Below are positions 34,100 to 42,266 of a stretch of 58,859 nt of DNA, in pieces. The DNA lies in NCBI GenBank assembly GCA_036010965.1, contig DASCMO010000006.1:1-58859 (forward strand), given 5' to 3'. The first letter of the stretch is position 1. Every line of letters starts with the position of its first letter. A model generated the notes under the pieces. The model searched no databases. It had not been told where the DNA came from and saw nothing but the letters and a program-made list of their open reading frames with translations. The DNA is from GCA-2686265 sp036010965. GTDB lineage: Bacteria > Planctomycetota > UBA1135 > GCA-002686595. A program made the position numbers and the translations under genes.

Positions 34100-34538
34100 C
34101 CGGCGAACAAACGGAGCGCGAGATGATAGCGGCTGCCGCACTGTAGCGGGCAGCACGAACACGGATCGGGCCCTGCACTCCCCCCAGGAAGCACGCAGGG
34201 TCTCCGCCGGTGCGACCGACCACCTCCGGGGCGCCCGAACCGCTCGCGGGCAGGCAGCGGCCTCCCGGGTCGTCGTGTGCGCCAGCACGCTTCCCGGGTA
34301 TCCAGCGGGCGGCACCGAACCCTTGGGTTGCGGGGATGTCCGAGGCCTGACTATCAAGCAGCCTTGCTCGGATGTTCTCGCCCCTGGGTAGGTTCACGTA
34401 CCACTACCGCGCAACGTGCTGCTCTGCGACGGGCCGCTTCCAAATGGAAGGTGCCGGGCTCTCGCGGCGGCACTACCTGCGACCTGAAGGAATGAGGTGA
34501 TCCCTGCCGACGCGGGCGCGCGCGCAGCCGGATTGGAA
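34100..34538. other. 439-bp stretch without a recognisable gene
   Basis: No protein-like frame, tRNA or strong hairpin is evident. It must hold the promoter of the leftward cytochrome/NorB pair and the 3' flank of the sugar-isomerase gene. I could not pick a promoter with confidence; an FNR- or NsrR-type box was looked for and not seen. Confidence 0.45.
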
Positions 34539-35351
34539 TCAACTGCCGTTCAGTGTCTCGAGGGCCTCTCTCCAGGCCACCATCGAGCGGCGCAGGTTCT
34601 CTCGCTTGTCACCCTTGACGGCGTAGCACTGCAGGCCGACCGCGCCCCGGAAACCGATTCGTTCGAGGGCGCCGAGCAGACGTTGCTGGTCGAAAGTGCC
34701 CGAGTCCAGGGGCCGGATAAGCTCGCCCCAGCTCTGGCCCTGCGGGTCCGCGCCGCAGGTGCTGGCGGCGAAGACATGCGCCGCGGCCCGCTCGATGGTG
34801 CCCTCGAGGTCCTCGGGGTGTTCACCCTTGAGGAAGTGGCACAGATTGAACATCAGCCCCAGGTTCGGCCGCTTCACCTGCTCGATCAGCTCCAGCGCAT
34901 CGGGGATGTACTGGACGGTGAAGCCCGCGTGCGGGTACAGCGCGACGCGCAGTCCTGCCGCGGCGGCAAGGTCAGCGACTTCTTGCACCGCGCGCACCGT
35001 CTGCGGGCCCCGAGGCTGGCGCACCGTCAGCTCGACCAGCGCGTCGCGGCCCGCCAGCAGTTCGATTGCGCCGGGGATGCCCTCGTCGCCGAGACTCACG
35101 TAGATGCTGAAGATCCGCACATGCGCCGCGTCGTAGGCCGCCAGACGCTCGGCGAAAGACGGCAGCTTGACCGACCCGAGGCCGTCGTACCCCAGGGCGC
35201 GCAGGGTCTCGGCCTCCTGCTCGAACGAGCCGAAGTCCACGCCGTTCTGGAAGACGAACAGAGGCGGCTCGAAGGGCGCAAGGGGTAGCTCGGCGTCCGG
35301 GGGGATCGGCGCGCAGGCACACAGGGCGGTGAGAGCGAGTAGGCGCATCAT
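34539..35351 (-). CDS. exported sugar phosphate isomerase/epimerase-like TIM barrel
   Basis: 270 residues of the xylose-isomerase-like fold: LRALGYDGLGSVKLPSF, VRIFSIYVSLGDE, VALYPHAGFTVQYI (metal-ligand His region), LGLMFNLCHFLKGE and FRGAVGLQCYAVKGD. The N-terminus (MMRLLALTALCACAP) is a lipoprotein-type signal with Cys11 or Cys13, so the enzyme is predicted outside the cytoplasm, unusual for the fold but seen in planctomycetes. It follows the Gfo/Idh/MocA remnant by 27 bp; such pairs are typical of sugar-oxidation loci. The substrate is unknown. Confidence 0.82.
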   Translation of the reverse strand: MMRLLALTALCACAPIPPDAELPLAPFEPPLFVFQNGVDFGSFEQEAETLRALGYDGLGSVKLPSFAERLAAYDAAHVRIFSIYVSLGDEGIPGAIELLAGRDALVELTVRQPRGPQTVRAVQEVADLAAAAGLRVALYPHAGFTVQYIPDALELIEQVKRPNLGLMFNLCHFLKGEHPEDLEGTIERAAAHVFAASTCGADPQGQSWGELIRPLDSGTFDQQRLLGALERIGFRGAVGLQCYAVKGDKRENLRRSMVAWREALETLNGS

Positions 35352-35378
35352 GATCGGTTAGGCCAGGGCGTGCTGGAC

Positions 35379-36032
35379 CTAGAGGGTCCACGGCTCGCGC
35401 AGGGGTCGGCTGCGCAGGGCGTTCGCCTCGGGGTCGTCCTCGAACTCCTCCTTGACGGGGTCCCAGTTCAGCTTGCGGCCCAGGCGCATGGCGATGTTGC
35501 CCATGTGTATCACCGTCGCGCAGCGGTGCCTCACCTCAGCAGGGAAGTAGGGGTTCTTGCGCGAGCGCACGCAGTCCAGAAAGTTGCGGTGCTCTCCCCC
35601 CGCGCAGGTGAACAGCCGCGTCTCCTGCGGCCCGATCTCCGACTTCAGGATCTCCGCCGAGCTGGCCTCCAGGGGCTTGCGCCAGCCGGAGTTACCCACC
35701 CAGCCATCGCTGCCCTCGAAGCGTAGGCTGGTGCCCCCGGACTCGATCACAAGTTCCACGCCGCTCGCGTACAGGTACCGCAACTCGTAGCGGATGGCGG
35801 TGTCGAAGATGCTGTCCTCGTCCGGGAACTGGCCCTCGCCCTGCACCTCGACGGGGCCGCTGTACTCGCTGTCGTTGGCCCACTGGGCGGTGTCGACCTG
35901 GTGCATGCCCCAGTCGCTGAACTTGCCTCCGGAGTAGTCGCTGATGTTGCGCCACTGCTGATTGCCGCAGCGGGCTCGCTCCTCCAGCCAGCGCCTTTCC
36001 CGGAGCCTGAAGCCCGTCCTCTCGGAAGCGGC
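35379..36032 (-). pseudogene. 5'-truncated Gfo/Idh/MocA oxidoreductase remnant
   Basis: An open frame of 217 codons encodes only the C-terminal half of a planctomycete-type Gfo/Idh/MocA protein: QWRNISDYSGGKFSDWGMHQVDTAQWAN, quoted in parts (ISDYSGGKFSDWG, HQVDTAQWAN), IFDTAIRYELRY, LRFEGSDGWVG and an end with RHRCATVIHMGNIAMRLGRKLNWDP. The NAD-binding Rossmann half is missing. In the 5' direction the frame runs, without a credible start, into the TAG of the ClpB-like gene (36033-36035), which is in the same frame. An internal ATG at 35906 is no natural start. It is probably the scar of a deletion or insertion. Confidence 0.75.
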
Positions 36033-37334
36033 CTAGCGCTCGACCGAGAGGGCGACGTGCCCCCCGCGGATGCGGGCCCGCACGAGGTGATCGTCGGCGA
36101 GGGTGCCGGAGAGCAGGAGGCGTGCGAGGGGCGGTTCGAGCTCTCGCTGGATCACATGCCGCACCTCGCGCGCGCCGCAATCGGGGTGGAAGGCGCGCGC
36201 GGCCACCCAGTCGGCCACGGCGCGCGTGAAGGCCACCATCGCGCCCGCGCGCCGCACGCGCAAGGCGAGGTCGGTCAGCTGGCGACGGGCGATCTCGCGC
36301 GTGGCGTGTTCGTCGAGCTCGTCGAACACGACCACCTCGTCGAGGCGGCCGAGGAACTCAGGTGGGAAGCGGCGCGCCAGGGCGCTCTGGGAGAGGTCGC
36401 TCACGACCTCGCTGTCCAGGGGGCGCGAGCGGTGGAACCCGACGGCGCCGGCGGCGGCCTGGATCTCACCGGCTCCCGCGTTGGAGGTCATCACGACCAG
36501 AGCCTGCTCGAAGCTGACGCGCTGGCCGAGTCCGTCGGTCAGGGCGCCTTCCTCCAGCACCGAGAGCAAGAGGCCGTGCATGCGCGGGTGGGCCTTCTCG
36601 ATCTCGTCGAAGAGCACGATCGCGTCGGGTCGCCGGGCGAGGGCCGCGGTCAGCTGACCGCCGTGCTCGTGACCGACGTAGCCCGGCGGCGAGCCGATCA
36701 GCTTGCTGTACTCGTGGGCCTGGGAATACTCGGCGCAGTCGATGCGCACCAGAGCATCGCGGTCTTCTCCGGCGAGCTCGCGGGCCAGGCTGCGCACGAG
36801 CTCGGTCTTGCCCGTGCCCGTGCGGCCGACGAGCAGCAGGCTGGCCAGGGGGCGGTCGGGCGCCACGAGGCCGGATGCCCCGCGCTCGACCGCGCGCACC
36901 ACGGCGCGGATGGCTGACGCCTGGCCGACGATGCGGCGCGTCAGGCGGTGCTCGAGGTCGCGTCCCCGCTCGCGCAGGCGTTCGCGCCCGGCGTCGGCGA
37001 CGCGCTCCGCCCGCGCACCCGCGCCGCCGTCGCCGCGCGTCCCGGCCCGCAGGCGCACGCGCTCGAGGGCCAGGTGTGGGTTGACCTCGACGCACAGGGC
37101 GTAGAGGGCGCGCTCGGCCTGTTCGGCCTCGTCGGGGAAGAGCTGCTCGAGGTCCTCGACGTCCGGCGCCAGCTCGGGCACGCAGGCCGCGATGACCGTG
37201 CGGCGGTAGGCGCTGGCATCGAGGCGCCGGGGCGCGTCGAGCACGAGGGCGCCGTCGGCGATCTCGCGGATCTCGACGAAGGAGTCCGCGGCCTCGAAGT
37301 AGCGGTGGACGGAGGGGTGGGGCTGGAGGGACAC
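36033..37334 (-). CDS. ClpB-like single-ring AAA+ ATPase with unrelated N-terminus
   Basis: About 433 residues from GTG 37334. The N-terminal 130 residues match no Clp-N repeat that I recognise. From residue 135 comes a D2-type Clp AAA+ domain: Walker A (GRTGTGKTE, about 170-178), YSQAHEYSKLIGSPPGYVGHE (YSKLIGSPPGYVG pore-loop region), Walker B (IVLFDEIEKAHP), sensor MTSNAGA, and an arginine-finger-like FPPEFLGRLDEVVVF. The Clp D2-small domain with GAREVRHVIQREL follows. There is no ClpP-docking IGF loop visible. The frame upstream of GTG 37334 overlaps the divergent kinase start and is ignored. It may be a stress- or secretion-related unfoldase. Confidence 0.85.
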   Translation of the reverse strand: MSLQPHPSVHRYFEAADSFVEIREIADGALVLDAPRRLDASAYRRTVIAACVPELAPDVEDLEQLFPDEAEQAERALYALCVEVNPHLALERVRLRAGTRGDGGAGARAERVADAGRERLRERGRDLEHRLTRRIVGQASAIRAVVRAVERGASGLVAPDRPLASLLLVGRTGTGKTELVRSLARELAGEDRDALVRIDCAEYSQAHEYSKLIGSPPGYVGHEHGGQLTAALARRPDAIVLFDEIEKAHPRMHGLLLSVLEEGALTDGLGQRVSFEQALVVMTSNAGAGEIQAAAGAVGFHRSRPLDSEVVSDLSQSALARRFPPEFLGRLDEVVVFDELDEHATREIARRQLTDLALRVRRAGAMVAFTRAVADWVAARAFHPDCGAREVRHVIQRELEPPLARLLLSGTLADDHLVRARIRGGHVALSVER

Positions 37335-37476
37335 GGTGCGGTGGGGGAGCGGGGGCGACGAGCGGGCCTCGGGGACAGGGCCTGAAACCCAGCTTTCGGC
37401 CTTGGCCGTGCCGGGACTTGACCCGCTCCCGACAACCCTGGAAAACGGGGGGCTCCCGAGCCCGTAACTGCCCCCC

Positions 37477-38541
37477 ATGAGCACCCGAGATGACCTTCAG
37501 TTCCTGGCCCTCCTCGTCCACCGCGGCCACCTCTCGCGAGCCGAGGCCGAGCCCCTGCTGGCCTCCCTGAAGGCCGGCGCGGATCTCGACGAGGTGCTCG
37601 CAGACCAGGTCGGCTGGGACGAGGCCACCGTGGCGCGCATGCGCCGCACGCGCGGCGGCGAGACCCCCGAGATCCCGGGCTTCGAGGTGCTCGGCAAGCT
37701 CGGGACCGGCGGCACGGCCGACGTCTTCAAGGTACGCGACAAGCACAAGAACCGATTGTTGGCCCTGAAGGTCCTCAACCCGACCGCGACCCGCGACGCG
37801 AACACGCGCAAGGCCTTCATCCAGGAAGCGCGCCTGCTGGAGGGTTTCGACCACCCCAACCTGGTGCGCGGCTTCGGCGTCGCGAAGAGCGGCTCGACCT
37901 ACTTTTCGCGCATGGAGGTGATCGAGGGTTCGACCCTGCTCGAGCTGATCGACGGCGGGCAGGCCTTTGACGAGGACGCTGCTCTGCGCATCGTGCTGGC
38001 GGTCGCTGCGGCTTTGCGCTACCTGGCCGAGCAGGGAGTCATCCACCGCGACATCAAGGCCGGCAACATCATGTTCACGTCCTCGCGCCAGGTGAAGTTG
38101 ATCGACCTCGGCTTCGCCGCCGAGCGGGACAGCGCGGCCTCGCCCGAGGATTCGGCGGTGGGGACGGTCGCCTACCTCTCCCCGGAGGCCGCCCGCGGCG
38201 GCGCGGGCGCGGACATGCGCAGCGACATCTACAGTCTGGGCGTGACCCTCTTCCAGCTCGTCGTGGGCCGCCTGCCTTTCGAGAGTTCGGACGACCAGGA
38301 ACTCCTGCGTCAGCACATCATGGAGTCCCTCTCCTCGCCCGAGCTCAAGAGCCGCGGCTTCTCGCCGCACCTGCACTACTTCATCGAACGCATGATGGCC
38401 AAGGATCTCTCGCACCGCTTCCAGTCCTGGGAGGAGCTCGGGCGCGAGATCGGAGATCAGCTCGAGGGCCGAGAGAGCCTCGACTTCCGCTCTGACTCGA
38501 CAACTGGCCGGGCTCGACGACGTGGTGGACGGCGCGGCTGA
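37477..38541 (+). CDS. Hanks-type serine/threonine protein kinase, soluble
   Basis: 354 residues. A helical N-terminus (LQFLALLVHRGHLSRAEAE) precedes a kinase domain at about 68-330: Gly loop LGTGGTADVF, Lys98 in ALKVLN, catalytic HRDIKAGN (Asp192), metal Asp210 in IDLGFA (DLG instead of DFG, a frequent variant) and SPEAARGGAGADMRSDIYSLG. There is no transmembrane segment or sensor domain, so it is cytoplasmic. It is divergent from the ClpB-like ATPase with 142 bp between and overlaps the start of the Cys-cluster gene by 20 bp. Confidence 0.93.
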   Translation: MSTRDDLQFLALLVHRGHLSRAEAEPLLASLKAGADLDEVLADQVGWDEATVARMRRTRGGETPEIPGFEVLGKLGTGGTADVFKVRDKHKNRLLALKVLNPTATRDANTRKAFIQEARLLEGFDHPNLVRGFGVAKSGSTYFSRMEVIEGSTLLELIDGGQAFDEDAALRIVLAVAAALRYLAEQGVIHRDIKAGNIMFTSSRQVKLIDLGFAAERDSAASPEDSAVGTVAYLSPEAARGGAGADMRSDIYSLGVTLFQLVVGRLPFESSDDQELLRQHIMESLSSPELKSRGFSPHLHYFIERMMAKDLSHRFQSWEELGREIGDQLEGRESLDFRSDSTTGRARRRGGRRG

Positions 38542-39391
38542 GGGCAGGGTGCGCGGGTTGGAGGGCGTCGTGCCCTTCCGTTTCGAGTGCCACCGTTGCG
38601 GCCACTGCTGCACGGGATCGAGCGGGCGGGTGTGGGTGGAGGAGGACGAGATCGAGGGCCTGGCCTACGCCCTCGACTGCGACGACGCGGAGTTCGAGTG
38701 GTACTACCTGCACAGGGTGTACGACCCCGCCACCGGTCGCTCGCGGCTCTCCCTGCGGGAGCGCGAGAGCGGCGGATCGGGCGGCCCCTGCGTCCTCCTC
38801 GAGGGTGCTGACCACTGCAGCGCCTACGCGGCCCGGCCGCGCAACTGCCGCACCTTTCCCTTCTGGCCATCGATCCTCGAGGAACCGGTGGCCTTCGAGC
38901 GGGCGCGGGCCACCTGTCCTGGCATCGCCATCGAGGTCTCCGACGAGGTCCGCGCGCGTGCCTTCGAGGCCCTCGCTCTGCTGTACGAGGAGGTGGACGC
39001 ATTCGTGCAGAAGAGCCGCGCCGTCTGCATCTTGCGCGGCGCGTGCTGTCGCTTCGAGGAGGCGGGCCACGAGCTCTTCGCGACGGCCCTGGAGGCGGAC
39101 TACGCCGCCGCGCAGGAGGGCTCGGCGCCGCCTCCGGAGGCGCCCGGCCGCTGTCCCTACCACGTCGCCGGGCGCTGCACCGCGCGCGAGGGTCGCCCGC
39201 TCGGTTGCCGCACCTACTTTTGCGATACGAACACCGAGAGCGTGCTGGCCGCGGCCCACGAGCACTTCCTCGCGCGCCTGCGCGGCATCGAGCGCGAGAC
39301 GGGTTATCCTGCGGCCTACGGGCGCTTTCCCGCCCTCCTCGCCGCGCGCGGGGTCGGCGCAATGGGCGACGGAGAAGGAAAGGGCGAGTGA
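38522..39391 (+). CDS. double YkgJ-type cysteine-cluster protein
   Basis: 289 residues. The first CxxCxxCC cluster is FECHRCGHCC (Cys23, 26, 29, 30), completed by CVLLEG and CSAYAARPRNCRTFPFWP. A second, similar set follows (AVCILRGACCRF, GRCPYHVAGRCTAREG and LGCRTYFCD), so the protein looks like two YkgJ units fused, each likely to bind a zinc or Fe-S centre. The role is unknown. GTG 38522 lies inside the kinase gene end, and the next gene starts within its stop (GTGA), so kinase, cluster protein and peptidase form one translationally coupled unit. Confidence 0.8.
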   Translation: MVDGAAEGRVRGLEGVVPFRFECHRCGHCCTGSSGRVWVEEDEIEGLAYALDCDDAEFEWYYLHRVYDPATGRSRLSLRERESGGSGGPCVLLEGADHCSAYAARPRNCRTFPFWPSILEEPVAFERARATCPGIAIEVSDEVRARAFEALALLYEEVDAFVQKSRAVCILRGACCRFEEAGHELFATALEADYAAAQEGSAPPPEAPGRCPYHVAGRCTAREGRPLGCRTYFCDTNTESVLAAAHEHFLARLRGIERETGYPAAYGRFPALLAARGVGAMGDGEGKGE

Positions 39392-40599
39392 GCCAGCAAG
39401 ACACGATCGGCCTGTTATCAAAGAACGCCATCGGTCTGGTGGTCCTGATGGTCGCAGGAGGCGTTGCCTGGTTCGCACATCAGCGGCGCGATGGCGGCGC
39501 TCCCGAGCCCTCGCCTCCGCCCGTCATCGTCGAGCGCCCCGGTCTCGGCGATCGGCAGCGGGTACCCCTCGGCGGCGTGGACGCCGCGGACCCGCTCGAT
39601 CCGGAGGCGGCCGAGCGCAGCGAGTGGAACCGTGCGGCGATCGCGGCCCTGGAGGCGGGAGAGCTCGAGCTCGGCGTGGAACTGCTCGAGCGCTGTCACG
39701 CCGGCGCTCCCGAGCACGAGGTCTTCACTTCCAATCTGGCGGAGGCCCTGGCGCGCCTGGCGCGGCGCGAGCACGAACAACTCGACCTTCGCCCGGCTGC
39801 CGTCGAGCGCCTCGCGCGCGCAGTCGAGCTCGCTCCCGTGCGCGACGATCTCGAGCAACTCCTCGAGCGCTGGCGGCGCGAGGCGGAGGCCGAGCGCGGT
39901 TTCTGGACCGATGAGTCCGATCACTTCCTCTTGCGTTACGACGGCGAGCGCGGCGAGCTCCTCAATCGCGGTCACTACCTGCTCCTGAACGATCTCGAGG
40001 CGGCCTACCAGGACTTCGGGGAGTTGTTCGGCCGCTTCTTCGTCGAGGCCGGCCGGCCCAAGGTGGAGGTGCTGCTCTATCGGCGCCAGGAGTTCACCGA
40101 GTTGACGGGCATCGGGCACTGGGCGGGGGGCGTGTTCGACGGCACGGTGCGTATTCCCATCGAGGACCTCGATCGTGAGCGGAAGACCCTGACGGGCGTG
40201 CTGCGCCACGAGCTGCTGCACGCCTTCGTGAAGGAGGTCGGCGGCCGAGGGGTGCCGGGCTGGCTGAACGAGGGCCTGGCCCAGTGGGTCGAGGCGCCGT
40301 TCCTCGACGACCGCGGCGCGCGCGTGCGGCGCGCGCGCGCGAAGCTGAAGGGCGCGTCACTGTTCTCCCTGGAGGAGCTCGCGGGAAGCCTCGCCACCTG
40401 GCGCGACGAGGAGCGCATCGCCCGCGCCTACGCCCAGTCGGTGGCCTTTGTCGCCTACCTCGAGCACCACTTTGGCGAGCGATTGGTGATCGAACTGATC
40501 GAGGGCTACGGCGTCGACCGCGATGGCGCCCAGACTTTCCACGAGCGCACCGGTGTTACCCTCGAGGGCGTCCTGGCCGACTTCGCGGAGGGGCTCTGA
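39388..40599 (+). CDS. membrane-anchored peptidase-MA-like gluzincin
   Basis: 403 residues from GTG 39388, with an AGAAGGAAAGGG ribosome site before it. One N-terminal helix (NAIGLVVLMVAGGVAWFA) is followed by a Pro-rich linker and TPR-like helices (AIAALEAGELELGVELLERC). The catalytic domain has LRHELLHAF (H274-E-x-x-H278) and GWLNEGLAQW (third ligand Glu295), as in peptidase MA (PF13485-type) proteins. FVAYLEHHFGERLVIELIEGYG closes the domain. It is probably periplasmic. Its substrate is unknown; co-translation with the kinase suggests a signalling link, which is inference. Confidence 0.83.
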   Translation: MSQQDTIGLLSKNAIGLVVLMVAGGVAWFAHQRRDGGAPEPSPPPVIVERPGLGDRQRVPLGGVDAADPLDPEAAERSEWNRAAIAALEAGELELGVELLERCHAGAPEHEVFTSNLAEALARLARREHEQLDLRPAAVERLARAVELAPVRDDLEQLLERWRREAEAERGFWTDESDHFLLRYDGERGELLNRGHYLLLNDLEAAYQDFGELFGRFFVEAGRPKVEVLLYRRQEFTELTGIGHWAGGVFDGTVRIPIEDLDRERKTLTGVLRHELLHAFVKEVGGRGVPGWLNEGLAQWVEAPFLDDRGARVRRARAKLKGASLFSLEELAGSLATWRDEERIARAYAQSVAFVAYLEHHFGERLVIELIEGYGVDRDGAQTFHERTGVTLEGVLADFAEGL

Positions 40600-40658
40600 G
40601 GAGGCGGGGGAACTCGCCCTCGGGTCCATTGCCGCGACCGTGCTCTACACTCACGCCG

Positions 40659-42098
40659 ATGTGGAACGTCATCCGGACGAGTGAAGCTCGCTCGCGCCTC
40701 CTGATCCGGGCTGTGCTCTTCGGCTTCGCGGTCTCAGGCTCGGCGTGCGGAGGGCCCGGGTTGATCGAGGGACAGGGCCGACGCCCCCAGGTAGCGCGCC
40801 CCAACATCGTGCTGGTCATGGCCGACGACCAGGGCTGGGGGGACGCGTCCTTCAACGGGCATCCGACCTTGAAGACGCCGGCCCTCGACCGCATGGCCGC
40901 GGAGGGGCTGCGCTTCGATCGGTTCTACGCTGCCGCCGCGGTCTGCTCTCCCACCCGGGCCAGCGTCCTCACCGGGCGCCATCCTTTTCGCATGCGGATC
41001 GACGGGGCCAACAGCGGCCACCTGCCGCCGGGAGAATTCACCGTGGCCGAACTCTGCCGGGAACTCGGCTACGCGACCGGCCACTTCGGGAAGTGGCACC
41101 TGGGGACCCTGACCCGGGACGTCATCGACTCCAACCGCGGGGGGCGCCCGAAGCAATCGCAACACCACTCCCCGCCCTGGGAGCACGGGTTCGAGCGCTG
41201 CTTCTCCACGGAGGCCAAGGTGCCCACCTGGGATCCGATGCTGAACCCGACCAACGGCGAGCCCTACGGCACGCGCTACTGGAATGAGCGCGGGGAAGTC
41301 GTCACGGACAACCTCGAAGGGGATGACTCGCGCATCATCACCGACCGCGTCCTGCCGTTCATCACGACCGCCGCCAGCGAGCAGCGTCCCTTCCTGGCGG
41401 TGATCTGGTTTCACGCTCCGCACCGACCCGTCGTCGCCGGGCCCGATCACGAGGCGCTCTACCCACGGACCGAGCGCGCGGACCTGCGCCGCTATCTTGC
41501 CGTGGTCACCGCCATCGACGAGTCCCTCGCTCGCCTGCGGGCCCACCTGCGGGAACTGGGCCTGGGCGAGGACACCTTGCTGTGGTATGCGAGCGACAAC
41601 GGCCCCGAGGGCTCGGCGCGCGAAGGCCAGGGCTCCACCGCTGGCTTGCGGGGGCGCAAGCGCAGCCTGTACGAGGGCGGGGTGCGCGTGCCAGGCCTGC
41701 TCCTCTGGCCCGCCGGGATCCCGGAGCCGCGGCGCCTGGCCTGCCCGGCCTCGACCCTCGACATCCTCCCGACCCTGGCCGAACTCCTCGGCGTGGGGCT
41801 CGCGCCTGAGCGTCCTCTCGACGGGGTCAGCCTGCTGCCGCTGTTCACCAAAGACGGTCCCGACGAGCGACCCGGTCGATCGGCCCTGCCGTTTCTGTCC
41901 CCCAAGGCGGCTGCACTGCACGTGGGCACCATGAAAGCGATCCGCCCCGAGCGCAACGGCGCCTGGGAGCTGTACGACCTGAGCAGTGACCCGCGGGAAG
42001 CGCGCGATCTGGCAGCCGAACGACCCGACGAGCTCGCGCAACTGGTGGGGCGCTTTGAGGCGTGGAGGATCGGCGCGCAAGAGAGCCGGGAGCGCTGA
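40659..42098 (+). CDS. type I sulfatase lipoprotein
   Basis: 479 residues. The signal peptide ends VSGSAC (lipobox). The sulfatase domain starts PNIVLVMADDQGWGD (two metal Asp residues) and contains CSPTRASVLTGR, the C-x-P-x-R motif for formylglycine, then GKWHLG and FHAPHRPV and ASDNGPEG (remaining metal ligands). The anaerobic-type maturase is not in the window. It would remove sulfate from polysaccharides or other sulfated substrates outside the cell. ATG 40659 is chosen; the upstream open frame has no signal. It lies 59 bp after the peptidase. Confidence 0.93.
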   Translation: MWNVIRTSEARSRLLIRAVLFGFAVSGSACGGPGLIEGQGRRPQVARPNIVLVMADDQGWGDASFNGHPTLKTPALDRMAAEGLRFDRFYAAAAVCSPTRASVLTGRHPFRMRIDGANSGHLPPGEFTVAELCRELGYATGHFGKWHLGTLTRDVIDSNRGGRPKQSQHHSPPWEHGFERCFSTEAKVPTWDPMLNPTNGEPYGTRYWNERGEVVTDNLEGDDSRIITDRVLPFITTAASEQRPFLAVIWFHAPHRPVVAGPDHEALYPRTERADLRRYLAVVTAIDESLARLRAHLRELGLGEDTLLWYASDNGPEGSAREGQGSTAGLRGRKRSLYEGGVRVPGLLLWPAGIPEPRRLACPASTLDILPTLAELLGVGLAPERPLDGVSLLPLFTKDGPDERPGRSALPFLSPKAAALHVGTMKAIRPERNGAWELYDLSSDPREARDLAAERPDELAQLVGRFEAWRIGAQESRER

Positions 42099-42266
42099 CC
42101 CGTCCCTTGGGGTGCCCTGGGGGCGATGGACGGGGTCGCGAGCTCCAGCGCTGGGACAGGGCGTACCCGCCTCGGAAGTGCGGCTGCGCGTATGATGGCC
42201 CGCGCTGCGAGCGGCGCCCCGCGTTTTGCGCCGCCCGCCCCCGAACCCGCCTGACCCACCGCTCTC

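Noticed and set aside
35379..35906. Intact short gene starting at ATG 35906
   Set aside because: The Met lies inside a conserved motif (DWGMHQVD) of the longer family, and coding continues 42 codons upstream.
37418..37446. TTGACC with a GAAAAC 17 bp later upstream of the kinase, promoter-like
   Set aside because: The -10 position does not resemble TATAAT; one matching hexamer is expected by chance in this length.
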